From: Idiomarina sp. PL1-037 | GTDB taxonomy: Bacteria; Pseudomonadota; Gammaproteobacteria; Enterobacterales; Alteromonadaceae | NCBI RefSeq assembly: GCF_034422975.1 | Contig: NZ_CP139873.1 | Coordinates: forward strand, 2,294,001-2,358,000 | Reading direction: 5' to 3' | Length of the DNA: 64,000 bases | In this document: piece by piece, positions 1 through 8,848 of the stretch | Numbering within the stretch: the first letter of the stretch is position 1 | Layout of the letters: each line of letters starts with the position of its first letter | Position numbers and translations under genes: made by a program | Notes under the pieces: model-generated | What the model was told of the DNA's origin: nothing | Databases searched by the model: none | The model's input: only the letters and a program-made list of their open reading frames with translations

Positions 1-596
1 CAACTTGCCACATTGCTTACGACGAGGCGACAGCCATTTTAGCCGGAGATGCGCTACAGACACTGGCTTTTGAAGTCTTAACCGAAAGCCGTATGGAACA
101 ATTGCCCAGTGAACGGCAACTGCAATTGGTTCAGGTACTGGCTAAAGCCAGCGGTGCCCGAGGAATGTGTGCAGGTCAGGCAATCGACTTACAGGCAACA
201 GCAAAACGTCTTACCGAAAGTGCGCTGGAGCAAATGCATTTAAGTAAAACCGGTGCATTGATAACAGCCGCCGCCACTATGGGTGTGTTGTGCGGCAATG
301 ACAATTCACAACCATGGCGGGAAAAGTTTGAGCAGTTCGCTCATTACCTGGGGCTGGCATTTCAAGTACAGGATGATATCCTCGACGTAACAGGTAACAC
401 TGAAGCTCTGGGGAAACCTCAGGGGTCAGATACCGCGTCTGAAAAGTCAACTTATGTGCGTTTGCTTGGTATAGAAGGTGCTCAGCAACGCCTGCAAAAC
501 TTACATCATAAAGCACTACAGTCGTTAAGCGATATCCCTTACAATACAGACAGACTTGAACAATTTTCCGACTTGCTGTTAAAGCGGGACCACTAA
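1..596 (+). CDS. ispA: (2E,6E)-farnesyl diphosphate synthase, 3' part
   Basis: Cytoplasmic prenyltransferase that extends dimethylallyl/geranyl diphosphate with isopentenyl diphosphate to make farnesyl diphosphate. The window opens inside the gene; the frame is open from base 3 with no stop upstream, so the 5' part, including the first aspartate-rich motif, lies outside. What remains has the family's central CHIAYDEATAILAGDALQ-like helix at the left edge and the second aspartate-rich motif DDILD within FQVQDDILDVTG, followed by LGKPQGSD. The ATG at 93 is internal, not the start. The stop lies 4 bp before dxs, matching the common xseB-ispA-dxs operon. Identification is firm from the motifs plus the dxs neighbour. 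Confidence 0.96.
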   Translation, partial: TCHIAYDEATAILAGDALQTLAFEVLTESRMEQLPSERQLQLVQVLAKASGARGMCAGQAIDLQATAKRLTESALEQMHLSKTGALITAAATMGVLCGNDNSQPWREKFEQFAHYLGLAFQVQDDILDVTGNTEALGKPQGSDTASEKSTYVRLLGIEGAQQRLQNLHHKALQSLSDIPYNTDRLEQFSDLLLKRDH

Positions 597-600
597 CTGA

Positions 601-2457
601 ATGACTCAACAATATCCGTTACTTGATAAAATTAATTCCCCCGCTGACCTGCGCCGTTTACCACGGACGCAATTGCCGGAACTGTGCGCAGAAATCAGAC
701 AGTTTTTATTAACCTCAGTGAGCCAAAGCAGCGGCCATCTGGCGTCAGGTTTAGGCACCGTAGAACTCACGGTTGCCCTGCATTATGTATATCACACACC
801 AGAGGATAAGCTGGTTTGGGACGTTGGCCATCAGGCTTACCCACATAAAATTCTGACCGGGCGTAAACAGCGGTTGCACTCTATTCGTCAAAAAGACGGG
901 CTTCATCCTTTCCCCTGGCGTGAAGAAAGTGAATACGATGTCCTCTCAGTCGGGCATTCAAGTACGTCTATATCAGCAGCTTTAGGAATGGCGGTTGCAG
1001 CACAAAGACAAAGCCTGCGACAGAAAGTTGTCTCTATTATCGGTGACGGTGCAATGACCGCCGGTATGGCATTTGAAGCCATGAATCATGCTGGTGATAT
1101 AAAACCGGATATGCTGGTCGTACTGAACGACAATGACATGTCTATTTCAGAAAACGTTGGTGCTCTGAACCATCATTTTGCCCGCTTATTGTCAGGTCGC
1201 TTTTATACCTCATTGCGGGAAGGCAGCAAAAAATTACTCAGCCCGCTCCCTCATATTCGCCATTTTGCCAGCCGTGCCGAAGAGCACATGAAGGGCATGA
1301 TGGCACCAGGTACCATTTTTGAAGAGCTGGGATTCAATTACATCGGTCCGATAGACGGTCATGATGTCGATACCCTGGTTGAAACCTTATCGAACATGCG
1401 CAGTTTAGGCGGTCCGCAATTGCTGCACATTGTGACGCAAAAAGGCAAAGGTTACCGACCTGCGGAGAAAGATCCGATTGGTTACCATGGCGTGCCAAAG
1501 TTTGATCCTGCGGAGTCTAGCCTGCCTCAGAAAGCACCAGGCATTCCCAGCTATTCTGAAATTTTTGGTCAATGGCTGTGCGATACCGCGCGTAATGACA
1601 AGTCACTCATGGCAATAACACCAGCCATGCGTGAAGGCTCTGGTATGGTGACGTTTTCACAGCAATTTCCACAACAGTACTTCGATGTTGCTATTGCTGA
1701 GCAGCACAGTGTGACTTACGCAGCGGGTCTGGCTATTTCAGGACTTAAGCCTGTTGTCGCCATTTACTCCACCTTTTTACAGCGCGGTTACGATCAGCTC
1801 ATTCACGATGTCGCTTTGCAAAACCTTGATGTGCTCTTTGCCATTGACCGCGCCGGTATCGTTGGCGCAGATGGACCAACCCACCAGGGTGCCTTTGATT
1901 TAAGCTACCTGCGCTGCATACCCAATATGATAGTCATGGCCCCCAGTAATGAACAAGAGTGTCTGGACATGCTAACCACTGGCTACCAGCACAGAGGCCC
2001 GGCAGCGGTTCGTTACCCTCGTGGAGCCGGCGTTGGCCTGGAGGTTCGTCAGGGTAAAGTTATTGAGATAGGAAAAGCTCAAACCCTTACACAGGGACAG
2101 AATATTGCTTTCCTTAATTTTGGTACCCTGCTGCCTGAGGTAGAAGCCGCGGCAACCAAATTTAATGCCACCGTCGTTGATATGCGTTTCGTAAAACCTC
2201 TGGACACTGCTTGTCTGGACCAGTTAATGACAACCCATTCAGTGCTGGTAACCGTAGAGGAAAACGTCATAACAGGCGGTGCAGGCAGTGCCGTGAGCGA
2301 ATACATTGCCCGTCAGGAAGCAAGCCCGAAAGTGTTAACAATAGGCTTACCGGACGAATTTATTAAACACGGTTCGCAAGGTGAAGTTCGTGCCGAACTG
2401 GGCCTGGATGCTGCAGGTATTGAACGTCAGGTGAATGACTTTACTAAGAAAAATTGA
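601..2457 (+). CDS. dxs: 1-deoxy-D-xylulose-5-phosphate synthase
   Basis: Thiamine-diphosphate enzyme that condenses pyruvate and glyceraldehyde 3-phosphate, the first step of the MEP isoprenoid pathway. The 618-residue length is normal. Visible motifs: VWDVGHQAYPHKIL near residue 75, the TPP/Mg site GDGAMTAGMAFEA near residue 149, the transketolase-type pyrimidine-domain stretch FDVAIAEQHSVTYAAGLA near residue 362, and a C-terminal transketolase domain. The ATG follows the ispA stop by 4 bp, so the two are co-transcribed and feed the same pathway (MEP precursors to farnesyl diphosphate). The gene converges on pgpA. Nothing unusual was seen. Confidence 0.98.
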   Translation: MTQQYPLLDKINSPADLRRLPRTQLPELCAEIRQFLLTSVSQSSGHLASGLGTVELTVALHYVYHTPEDKLVWDVGHQAYPHKILTGRKQRLHSIRQKDGLHPFPWREESEYDVLSVGHSSTSISAALGMAVAAQRQSLRQKVVSIIGDGAMTAGMAFEAMNHAGDIKPDMLVVLNDNDMSISENVGALNHHFARLLSGRFYTSLREGSKKLLSPLPHIRHFASRAEEHMKGMMAPGTIFEELGFNYIGPIDGHDVDTLVETLSNMRSLGGPQLLHIVTQKGKGYRPAEKDPIGYHGVPKFDPAESSLPQKAPGIPSYSEIFGQWLCDTARNDKSLMAITPAMREGSGMVTFSQQFPQQYFDVAIAEQHSVTYAAGLAISGLKPVVAIYSTFLQRGYDQLIHDVALQNLDVLFAIDRAGIVGADGPTHQGAFDLSYLRCIPNMIVMAPSNEQECLDMLTTGYQHRGPAAVRYPRGAGVGLEVRQGKVIEIGKAQTLTQGQNIAFLNFGTLLPEVEAAATKFNATVVDMRFVKPLDTACLDQLMTTHSVLVTVEENVITGGAGSAVSEYIARQEASPKVLTIGLPDEFIKHGSQGEVRAELGLDAAGIERQVNDFTKKN

Positions 2458-2468
2458 AGTATGATAAG

Positions 2469-2499
2469 GTCAGGTTTGCTTTAGCCAAGCAGACCTGAC
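2469..2499. terminator. Hairpin between convergent dxs and pgpA
   Basis: A 13-bp inverted repeat (one G:U pair) at 2469-2481 and 2487-2499 with a 5-base loop. It overlaps the last codons of pgpA. It sits where two convergent units end, so a bidirectional terminator is likely, but there is no clear U-tract on either strand. Confidence 0.4.
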
Positions 2500-2963
2500 A
2501 ACCACCAGCCTAAATGCAGTATTACTGCCGAGAAAATCCCCGCCAGCACGTCATCCATCATAATACCGTTACCGCCGCTTAGCTTTTTATCTGCCCAGCC
2601 AATTGGGCCGGGTTTCCAGATATCAAAAATGCGAAACAACACAAACGCCGCCAGCAACCAAAAAGGCTCTACAGGCAGTGCGAACATAGCGACAGCATAG
2701 CCAACTATCTCATCCCAAACTATTGAAGGGTGGTCGTGCTCACCCATGGCCTTAGCGGTATACTGACATATCCAAATACCGGCCAGCGTCATTATCACCA
2801 GAGCCAGCAGATATTCCCACCAGTTAAGTGAAGCTAATAAAAAAACGGCCGGAATTCCAATAAGGGTTCCAAAAGTACCCGGCGCTTTGGGAGCAAGACC
2901 GGAGCCAAAGCCCAACGCAAGCCAGTGTATGGGGTTACACCATGAAAGTTTCGCATGAGACAT
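2481..2963 (-). CDS. pgpA: Phosphatidylglycerophosphatase A
   Basis: Inner-membrane phosphatase that converts phosphatidylglycerol phosphate to phosphatidylglycerol. The 160-residue length is normal. The N-terminal LALGFGSGLAPKAPGTFGTLIG block, the central IVWDEIVGYAVAMF block and the C-terminal NGIMMDDVLAGIFSAV block are the conserved PgpA segments, and about four hydrophobic stretches fit a membrane protein. It is the last gene of the ribH-nusB-thiL-pgpA run, 23 bp after thiL, the same order as in enterobacteria. The end overlaps a hairpin shared with dxs. Confidence 0.96.
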   Translation of the reverse strand: MSHAKLSWCNPIHWLALGFGSGLAPKAPGTFGTLIGIPAVFLLASLNWWEYLLALVIMTLAGIWICQYTAKAMGEHDHPSIVWDEIVGYAVAMFALPVEPFWLLAAFVLFRIFDIWKPGPIGWADKKLSGGNGIMMDDVLAGIFSAVILHLGWWLSGLLG

Positions 2964-2986
2964 GGGCTTGCGGCTCCTTTAGCGTC

Positions 2987-3982
2987 TTATTTAGTGGCTT
3001 CGTTCTGTGGAAAATGATTAAAGCTGCTATAACCTTCAGCCAACAACCAGTCTTCACCATTATAGCGCAGCTGAATGTCACCGGGCTCACCGTTCGCTAC
3101 GCGACCGATACACACCGGCCGGGTCTTAAGGTGCGTGGTTAATGTTTCCATACGCCCCCGATGTTCCTCGGGTAAAGTAAAGCAAAGCTCGTAGTCGTCT
3201 CCGGCGGTCAAAGCCAAAGCAAGTGCGTCATCCACCTTAAGGGTTTCGGTTAACGCCAGCGACAGGGGCAGCTTTTCCAGTTCCAGTTGCGCCTGAGTGC
3301 CGGCTTCTTTCATTAGATGTCTTAAGTCGGCCAGAAGACCGTCAGAAACATCAATGCAGGAGCTTGAGACGCCCCGCAGGCTTTGTCCTAAAGCGACCCT
3401 GGGAGTGGGGTAATGCAGTCGTTCTATTACCTGCTGCAAATGTCGTCCGGTCGCGCTCACTTTATTCTGCGTAACCTGCAAGCCCAGGCCCGCATCACCC
3501 AAAGAGCCGCTGACGTAAATCCAGTCGCCCGCCTTTGCCCCGGAACGCGGTATCGCGCTACCCGAGGGCAGCTGACCATGAGCTGTAATGGTTATTGTCA
3601 GCGGGCCTTTGGTTGTGTCGCCCCCAATTAACTGGCAGTCGTAATAACCGCAAATTTCATCCAGGCCACCACTAAATTCCTGAAGCCAGTCTTCATCCAT
3701 ACTAGGAAGCGTCAAGGCCAGATTAATCCAGCATGGTTGCGCCCCCATAGCTGCCAGGTCGCTTAAATTGACAGCAACACTTTTATGACCAATAGCACGG
3801 GGTGGTGTGGTCATATCAAAATGCACACCTTCTACCAACGTATCGGTAACAATGACCAGGTCATGCTCAGGCATTGGCCGGACAACAGCGCCGTCATCTC
3901 CAATGCCCATAGCAACATCGCCCCGTTTTGCGGAGCGATGAGTGAAGTATTCATTAATGAGCGAAAATTCATCGCGGGGCAT
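2987..3982 (-). CDS. thiL: Thiamine-monophosphate kinase
   Basis: ATP-dependent kinase that makes thiamine diphosphate from thiamine monophosphate, a cofactor also needed by Dxs next door. The 331 residues show the PurM/ThiL fold: DEFSLINEYF at the N-terminus, the metal-binding GIGDDGAVV near residue 26, VNLSDLAAMGAQP near residue 72, and ISVSDGL-type IDVSDGLLADL near residue 211. It is preceded by nusB with a 3-bp gap and followed by pgpA. Length and order are typical. Confidence 0.96.
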   Translation of the reverse strand: MPRDEFSLINEYFTHRSAKRGDVAMGIGDDGAVVRPMPEHDLVIVTDTLVEGVHFDMTTPPRAIGHKSVAVNLSDLAAMGAQPCWINLALTLPSMDEDWLQEFSGGLDEICGYYDCQLIGGDTTKGPLTITITAHGQLPSGSAIPRSGAKAGDWIYVSGSLGDAGLGLQVTQNKVSATGRHLQQVIERLHYPTPRVALGQSLRGVSSSCIDVSDGLLADLRHLMKEAGTQAQLELEKLPLSLALTETLKVDDALALALTAGDDYELCFTLPEEHRGRMETLTTHLKTRPVCIGRVANGEPGDIQLRYNGEDWLLAEGYSSFNHFPQNEATK

Positions 3983-3985
3983 AAG

Positions 3986-4405
3986 TTACTGCCTGGTTGG
4001 GCGGAGAGTGTCTACAGCTTTATCGAGTACACCGTTGACAAAACGATGGCTTTCGTCGGCACCAAAAGATTTAGCCAGTTCTATTGCTTCGTTAATAGCC
4101 ACTTTATAAGGAACATCAACGCGTTCACGCAATTCATAAGCAGCCAACCTAAGAACCGCCAGTTCAATCGGGTCAAGCTCTTTAATCGGCCTGTCTAAAA
4201 ATGGTCCCAGCGCTTCGTCCAGTGCCCGGCAATGCCCGCCAACACCACGAAGTAACTCTAAAAAGTAGTCAACGTCCACTTTGCTGGTGTCATTTTCTGT
4301 TAAAAATTGAGCCTCAATATCGCTAAAGCTATTTTGCGATAATTGCCATGAGTAAATTGCTTGCACGGCCAACTTACGGGCCTTTCTTCTTGCTGCGGGT
4401 TTCAT
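3986..4405 (-). CDS. nusB: Transcription antitermination factor NusB
   Basis: Small helical RNA-binding protein. With NusE (S10) it binds boxA RNA in rRNA operons and supports antitermination. The 139-residue length is normal. The N-terminal RRKARKLAVQAIYSWQLS and the C-terminal YKVAINEAIELAKSFG...FVNGVLDKA blocks are diagnostic. It lies between ribH (10 bp upstream) and thiL (3 bp downstream) in one transcription unit. Confidence 0.97.
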   Translation of the reverse strand: MKPAARRKARKLAVQAIYSWQLSQNSFSDIEAQFLTENDTSKVDVDYFLELLRGVGGHCRALDEALGPFLDRPIKELDPIELAVLRLAAYELRERVDVPYKVAINEAIELAKSFGADESHRFVNGVLDKAVDTLRPTRQ

Positions 4406-4415
4406 TTGAAGTATC

Positions 4416-4880
4416 TCAGAGTTGTTTCAGTACATTGACCATTTCAAGCGCGCTTAATGCGGCTTCCGAGCCTTTATTTCCGGCTTTAGAGCCACTGCGC
4501 TCAATGGCTTGTTCCAGCGTATCTGTGGTAATAACGCCAAATGCGACAGGTAAATCAAACTCGGTCGCAACCCGGCCTAAACCACTATTACATTCACCGG
4601 CAACAAACTCGAAGTGTGGTGTACCACCGCGAATAACCGCACCGACCGCAATAATTGCGTCGTATTTACCAGAGCTGGCCAGACGTTTCGCTGTTACCGG
4701 CATTTCATAAGCACCAGGAACACGCACAACGGTTATATCGTCGTCCGCTACTTCACCGTAATGCTTTAATGTCTGCACAGCACCGTCTAATAAGCTTTCA
4801 ACCATAAAATGGTTAAAGCGAGAAACGATAATGGCAAACTTTTTACCAGCCGCGTTTATTCCACCTTCAATTACCTGCAT
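4416..4880 (-). CDS. ribH: 6,7-dimethyl-8-ribityllumazine synthase
   Basis: Penultimate step of riboflavin synthesis: joins 5-amino-6-ribitylamino-uracil with 3,4-dihydroxy-2-butanone 4-phosphate. The 154 residues contain the VSRFNHFMVESLLDGA substrate site near residue 19, the VPGAYEMP turn near residue 54, the AVGAVIRGGTPHFEFVA active-site stretch near residue 78 and GNKGSEAALSALEM at the C-terminus. It heads the nusB-thiL-pgpA run. No FMN riboswitch is visible in the 55 bp upstream, so expression is probably not controlled there. Confidence 0.97.
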   Translation of the reverse strand: MQVIEGGINAAGKKFAIIVSRFNHFMVESLLDGAVQTLKHYGEVADDDITVVRVPGAYEMPVTAKRLASSGKYDAIIAVGAVIRGGTPHFEFVAGECNSGLGRVATEFDLPVAFGVITTDTLEQAIERSGSKAGNKGSEAALSALEMVNVLKQL

Positions 4881-4935
4881 GAGTTTTCCTTATTAACCGT
4901 TCGTTAATTGCGCGCGATCATAGCACAATGTGGGG

Positions 4936-5586
4936 CTATTTGCGTGAAATTGAGTAGGAGAAATACCTTTCCTGGGCATCTAAGTCACGACCCAGCGAGC
5001 GGGCACTGCTACTTTCCAGTAGCTGCAAAGCTGTTTCGTTATTTTCTGATACCGGAAACAGCACTTGCCGCCAGGGCCAACTTGCTTCCAGCCAGTCTTT
5101 TAAAAGCACAAAAAAATCATTATGTAAGTTATCGTCAATGGCCGATTCTAAAAGCCACCAACTGACTTCAGCGTTATACGCATTACGTGAAATGCCATTT
5201 TTTTCTTGTCTACTGGCAGCTACCGGTACCATATAGACAGCACCAATAATCGACTTATCTTCCTTATCAATCACCAAATAAGTAAAAGCCGTTTGCGCTT
5301 TAGCCTGTTCCAGATGGTAATTCACCATGGTTTCGTTTTGCTGAGATGTACTTTTTTCTGACGGCCAGGACCAGCCCAGGCGCTCATAAAGCCACCTCTG
5401 CGAGGTCATATAGCTGTGGAAGAAACGAGCAGTGTCGGAGCGTTTAATGGGGCGGATAATTAAGCTGTCACCCTCAGCGTATTCAGGAACAGCCCATTCT
5501 TTTTGCCAGAAGTCTGCCGCTGCTGCCGCATTAAATAGCGGCAGTATCGACATGAGCAGAAAAATGCGAAGCAGCATTTTCAACAC
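4936..5586 (-). CDS. Exported GNAT-fold protein
   Basis: A 216-residue protein whose body resembles GNAT N-acetyltransferases of the RimJ/RimL type: LIIRPIKRSDTARFFHSYMTS near residue 42, a central beta region with IIGAVYMVPV and EVSWWLLES, and a C-terminal PVSENNETALQLLESS helix typical of the acyl-CoA side. The first 24 residues (LLRIFLLMSILPLFNAAAAA) look like a cleavable signal peptide, which is odd because acetyl-CoA is cytosolic. GTG at 5586 has a GGAG 4 bases upstream and overlaps the acyltransferase gene by 7 bp; an ATG at 5577 would still keep the signal. It may have lost catalysis or act on another acyl donor. The function is not known. Confidence 0.7.
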   Translation of the reverse strand: MLKMLLRIFLLMSILPLFNAAAAADFWQKEWAVPEYAEGDSLIIRPIKRSDTARFFHSYMTSQRWLYERLGWSWPSEKSTSQQNETMVNYHLEQAKAQTAFTYLVIDKEDKSIIGAVYMVPVAASRQEKNGISRNAYNAEVSWWLLESAIDDNLHNDFFVLLKDWLEASWPWRQVLFPVSENNETALQLLESSSARSLGRDLDAQERYFSYSISRK

Positions 5587-6182
5587 GCTTCTCCATGCTT
5601 ACCCTGCGCATGCTCGAAATACGATTTAACCCTGGCAAGCTCTTTTTCCAGTTCGTCGCCAATCATTAGTGCTGGGCCTATATCAATGGCTTTGCGCGCA
5701 TAATCAAAAGCAATAGGAACAACTGGGACACGAGCTTGTTGTGCCATGTGCAAAAAGCCTTTTTTCCACTCTTTTACGCGCTTTCTTGTGCCTTCCGGAG
5801 TTATCACTAAAATCAGTTCATTTTTTTCGCGAAACTCTCTCACCATATTACCTACAACACCATTCGCACTGCTTCTGTCTATAGGAAGCCCACCCAGTTT
5901 GGTTAACAAACCTTTCAGTGGAAAGCGGAACAAGCTGCTCTTTGCCAAGTAGTTAAGCTTTAAGCCCATAGCCAACATGACGCAGGCCCCAACCGGAAAG
6001 TCCCAGTTAGATGTGTGCGGCGCAACCGGAAGAATCGCCTTTCTTACGTGAGGCATTTCGCCATTAATTTTCCAACCGCCCAATACGCGTAAGCCAAAGC
6101 GACCCACCCAACGTAAAAAGCGGTTCTGGGTAACAGGGAATTCGCCTTTAACGAATTCCGGGATTACTTGTTTATCGGTCAT
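5580..6182 (-). CDS. PlsC-family lysophospholipid acyltransferase
   Basis: Predicted membrane-associated acyltransferase of the 1-acylglycerol-3-phosphate acyltransferase superfamily. The 200 residues carry the HX4D catalytic motif (HTSNWD, near residue 56), the GGLPIDRSS acceptor-site motif near residue 97, and TPEGTRKR near residue 128, equivalent to the EGTR motif. It is shorter than PlsC itself and resembles the YihG-like or ornithine-lipid-type small acyltransferases. The acceptor lipid cannot be told from sequence. It overlaps the secreted GNAT-like gene downstream and lies 4 bp after the DUF3014 gene, so these three are likely co-transcribed. Confidence 0.85.
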   Translation of the reverse strand: MTDKQVIPEFVKGEFPVTQNRFLRWVGRFGLRVLGGWKINGEMPHVRKAILPVAPHTSNWDFPVGACVMLAMGLKLNYLAKSSLFRFPLKGLLTKLGGLPIDRSSANGVVGNMVREFREKNELILVITPEGTRKRVKEWKKGFLHMAQQARVPVVPIAFDYARKAIDIGPALMIGDELEKELARVKSYFEHAQGKHGEAC

Positions 6183-6186
6183 AAAA

Positions 6187-7071
6187 TTACTTTAGTACCT
6201 GTCTTATTTCGCGTAACTTTTCTTTCACTCGCTGAATATTTTCAGGTCCCATGCGCAGTAATTGCTTTTGCGCTGCCGGTAAGGACTCATAAGAATCGTT
6301 AGCGAAAGTATACATAACGCTATCATCTTCTACCTGAACCAGCCCTTCTGGCACCGGCGTTTCAAGCATGACATTAATGGCTTCCAATAAGGTGTCATCA
6401 AAATCTGACTCCGGATAGCCAATTTCGGCGTAAGCTTCCTGTACTAATGGCTTAAACAAGTCATAATTTTCCGCCAGCGCACCAGGTTGCAGGCTCACAA
6501 ACCAGTCCACTAGAGTGTCGTATCGACGATAGCTGTTTTCGTCAATATAAAGCTCACCATCAACCTCCAACACACTAAAGCGACCGTCGGGGCGCTGAAC
6601 AATCGTGCGTTCACGAACAACGCTGCCATTACTGATGTTATCCATCAGCACAACTGCGTCGCGAATAATCTGAGAGCTTTTTAATGGACGAATGTTGACG
6701 TCGGTTGAATCTAGATTCTGAAGCACCGTCGGTGTGCTATTGTCCAGCTCCGGTAAAGCAATAGGTTCCGGCTCAGGTTCAGCCTGCTCTTGTTCCGGTT
6801 CAGACTCTGGTTCGGTTGGAACCGGTTCTGGCTCAACTTCAGGCTCAGGTTCTTCAGACGCTTCTTCATACCCCTCAACCTGAACTTCGGTTGATTGTTG
6901 TTGATCAACCTTTACCGTTTCGGTTTGTTGCTTCTTGTCTTCAGAAGCCGGCAGCCACCACCATACTATGGCAGCGATAACCGCTAACACAATAAGCGTA
7001 ACAACAACCCAAGTCGTTTTTCGACTTGCTTCTTCTGTTGCCGTTGATGTTTCAACCTGGTCGTCACTCAT
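6187..7071 (-). CDS. DUF3014 membrane-anchored protein
   Basis: The 294-residue protein has one N-terminal transmembrane segment (WVVVTLIVLAVIAAIVWWW, about residues 21-40). A proline- and glutamate-rich linker of about 50 residues follows (repeated EPEP units, residues 70-105), suited to spanning the periplasm. The rest is a globular domain that starts with LPELDNSTPTVLQNL and matches what I know of DUF3014. No catalytic motif was recognised. It sits between yaaA and the acyltransferase in a tight run. The role is unknown; the architecture suggests an inner-membrane protein with a periplasmic domain held away from the membrane. Confidence 0.75.
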   Translation of the reverse strand: MSDDQVETSTATEEASRKTTWVVVTLIVLAVIAAIVWWWLPASEDKKQQTETVKVDQQQSTEVQVEGYEEASEEPEPEVEPEPVPTEPESEPEQEQAEPEPEPIALPELDNSTPTVLQNLDSTDVNIRPLKSSQIIRDAVVLMDNISNGSVVRERTIVQRPDGRFSVLEVDGELYIDENSYRRYDTLVDWFVSLQPGALAENYDLFKPLVQEAYAEIGYPESDFDDTLLEAINVMLETPVPEGLVQVEDDSVMYTFANDSYESLPAAQKQLLRMGPENIQRVKEKLREIRQVLK

Positions 7072-7082
7072 TGTGCGCTCCT

Positions 7083-7859
7083 TTATTTTTGCTCAGCACG
7101 ACAAAAAACCAATTGTTTATCGCTGGACATAGCTTCATTAAAACTATAGCCATTTGCATCAAATTCTTTTAAATCAGACACGGATTTTGGCTTTTGGTTC
7201 AGGATAAATCGCGCCATTAGCCCCCTTGCCTTCTTGGCATAAAAACTAATGACCTTATATTGACCATTTTTTTCATCCTTAAACACGGGAGTAATCACGT
7301 CCGCATTGAGCTCTTTTGGCTTGACCGCCGAGAAATACTCATTGGAAGCTAAATTCACTAAAGTTGAGCTACCCAGCTCAGCCAGGTCATCATTGAGCGT
7401 CTGCGTAATGGTATCGCCCCAGTATTCATACAGGTTTTTGCCTTTAGGGTTATCCAGCTTGGTCCCCATTTCCAGTCGGTACGGCTGCATCAAGTCCAGA
7501 GGACGTAAAACACCATAAAGACCAGACAAAATCCGCAACTGCTTTTGTGCCGTATCAATGGCCTCTGAATTCAGGCTGGCAGCATCTAAACCAGTATAGA
7601 CGTCACCATTAAATGCAAACATGGCCGGACGTGCATTATCTTCATTAAAAGGCCGTTGCCACTCCTGAAAGCGAGCAGCATTCAAGCCCGCTAGCTTGTC
7701 GCTAATTTTCATTAGCGACCCCAGTTGTTGCGGGCTTAATTGCCGACAAACCTCAACCAGTTCCTCCGCGTTATCCAGCAAACGTGACTGAGTAGCATTC
7801 AGTTCCGGCAAGTCACTTTCGTAATCCAGGTTTTTAGCAGGTGAAACAACGGCCAACAT
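7083..7859 (-). CDS. yaaA: Peroxide stress protein YaaA
   Basis: Cytoplasmic DUF328/UPF0246 protein. In E. coli YaaA is induced by OxyR and lowers free iron and DNA damage under hydrogen peroxide. The MLAVVSPAKNLDYES start, LSGLYGVLRPLDLMQPYRLEMGT near residue 118, and the C-terminal FYAKKARGLMARF block are diagnostic. The start is placed at ATG 7859, the usual N-terminus of the family, because a GGAG lies 9 bases upstream; the alternative ATG at 7874 would include that GGAG in the coding sequence. The 258-residue length is normal. Confidence 0.94.
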   Translation of the reverse strand: MLAVVSPAKNLDYESDLPELNATQSRLLDNAEELVEVCRQLSPQQLGSLMKISDKLAGLNAARFQEWQRPFNEDNARPAMFAFNGDVYTGLDAASLNSEAIDTAQKQLRILSGLYGVLRPLDLMQPYRLEMGTKLDNPKGKNLYEYWGDTITQTLNDDLAELGSSTLVNLASNEYFSAVKPKELNADVITPVFKDEKNGQYKVISFYAKKARGLMARFILNQKPKSVSDLKEFDANGYSFNEAMSSDKQLVFCRAEQK

Positions 7860-7892
7860 GTCTATGCACTCCATTCAAATTATACCGTAAGA

Positions 7893-8840
7893 CTAGTTCA
7901 GCGGATCTTGATCCGCGCCTTCTTTTTCCACTTCTGGTGGCATTAAGTCTTCACGACTCACACCAAATTTCAGTGCGACGGTACTGGCGATATAAATGGA
8001 TGAATAGGTACCAATAACCACACCAAATAACAGCGCCGTAGCAAAACCATGAATTAATGGTCCACCCAGGAAGAATAAGGTCAATAACACCAGTATCGTT
8101 GTCAACGAGGTCACTATTGTACGGCTTAATGTGTCGGTTAGTGCCCGATTGACGGTTTGAATTGGCGTCAATTTAGCAAACTTACGGAAGGTTTCGCGAA
8201 TACGGTCACAAACCACCACCGTATCGTTAATTGAGTAACCGATAACCGCCAGTAAGGCCGCTAAAACCGTTAGGTCAAACTCTAACTGCAATATGGAGAA
8301 TAACCCTAAGGTTAAAATGACATCGTGCGCTAGTGCTGCTACAGCACCCACGGCTAAACGCCACTCAAAACGCATCGCAATGTAGAGTAAAATACAAATA
8401 AGAGCGGTTAGCATCGCCAGCCCGCCCTGCTCGATAAATTCGTCGCCCACATTTGGGCCAACAAATTCGATACGACGCATTTCAACGGTCTGATCAAACT
8501 CGGCACGCAACGACTCGAGTATTGTAGTACCCAATTGCTCAGCTTTAACCCCTTCACGAGGTTCCGGTCGAATCAGTATGTCTTCCTGCGACCCGTAGTT
8601 CTGCACTACAGCGTCACCGAAATCACTTTCATCTAATGCACCACGAACACGACTTAAATCAGCTGCACTTTCAAATCCAACTTCAAGCAAGGTTCCACCA
8701 GTAAAGTCCAACCCAAAGTTGAGCTTGTTAACTGACAGCGAAACGATGGAAGCTACTACCAGTAATGCACTGATAAGACCCATAATTCCGCGGAAGCGCA
8801 TGAAGGGAAGTCGTTCATCGGTTTTAATTATCTCTTGCAT
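7893..8840 (-). CDS. secF: Protein translocase subunit SecF
   Basis: Inner-membrane RND-type subunit that with SecD pulls preproteins through SecYEG using the proton (or sodium) gradient. The 315 residues show six hydrophobic segments, the LNFGLDFTGGTLLEVGF block near residue 40, VGPNVGDEFIEQGGLAM before TM2, and the YSINDTVVVCDRIRE motif near residue 202. It starts 8 bp after secD. Only the short yaaA-secF gap (33 bp) follows, with no terminator seen, so read-through into yaaA is possible. Confidence 0.97.
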   Translation of the reverse strand: MQEIIKTDERLPFMRFRGIMGLISALLVVASIVSLSVNKLNFGLDFTGGTLLEVGFESAADLSRVRGALDESDFGDAVVQNYGSQEDILIRPEPREGVKAEQLGTTILESLRAEFDQTVEMRRIEFVGPNVGDEFIEQGGLAMLTALICILLYIAMRFEWRLAVGAVAALAHDVILTLGLFSILQLEFDLTVLAALLAVIGYSINDTVVVCDRIRETFRKFAKLTPIQTVNRALTDTLSRTIVTSLTTILVLLTLFFLGGPLIHGFATALLFGVVIGTYSSIYIASTVALKFGVSREDLMPPEVEKEGADQDPLN

Positions 8841-8848
8841 GGCTCCCC

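Noticed and set aside
6720..6900. Tandem-repeat-like CTCAGGTTC/GGTTCCGG array as a repeat locus or CRISPR
   Set aside because: The repeats encode the Pro-Glu-rich linker of the DUF3014 protein; there are no spacers of constant length.
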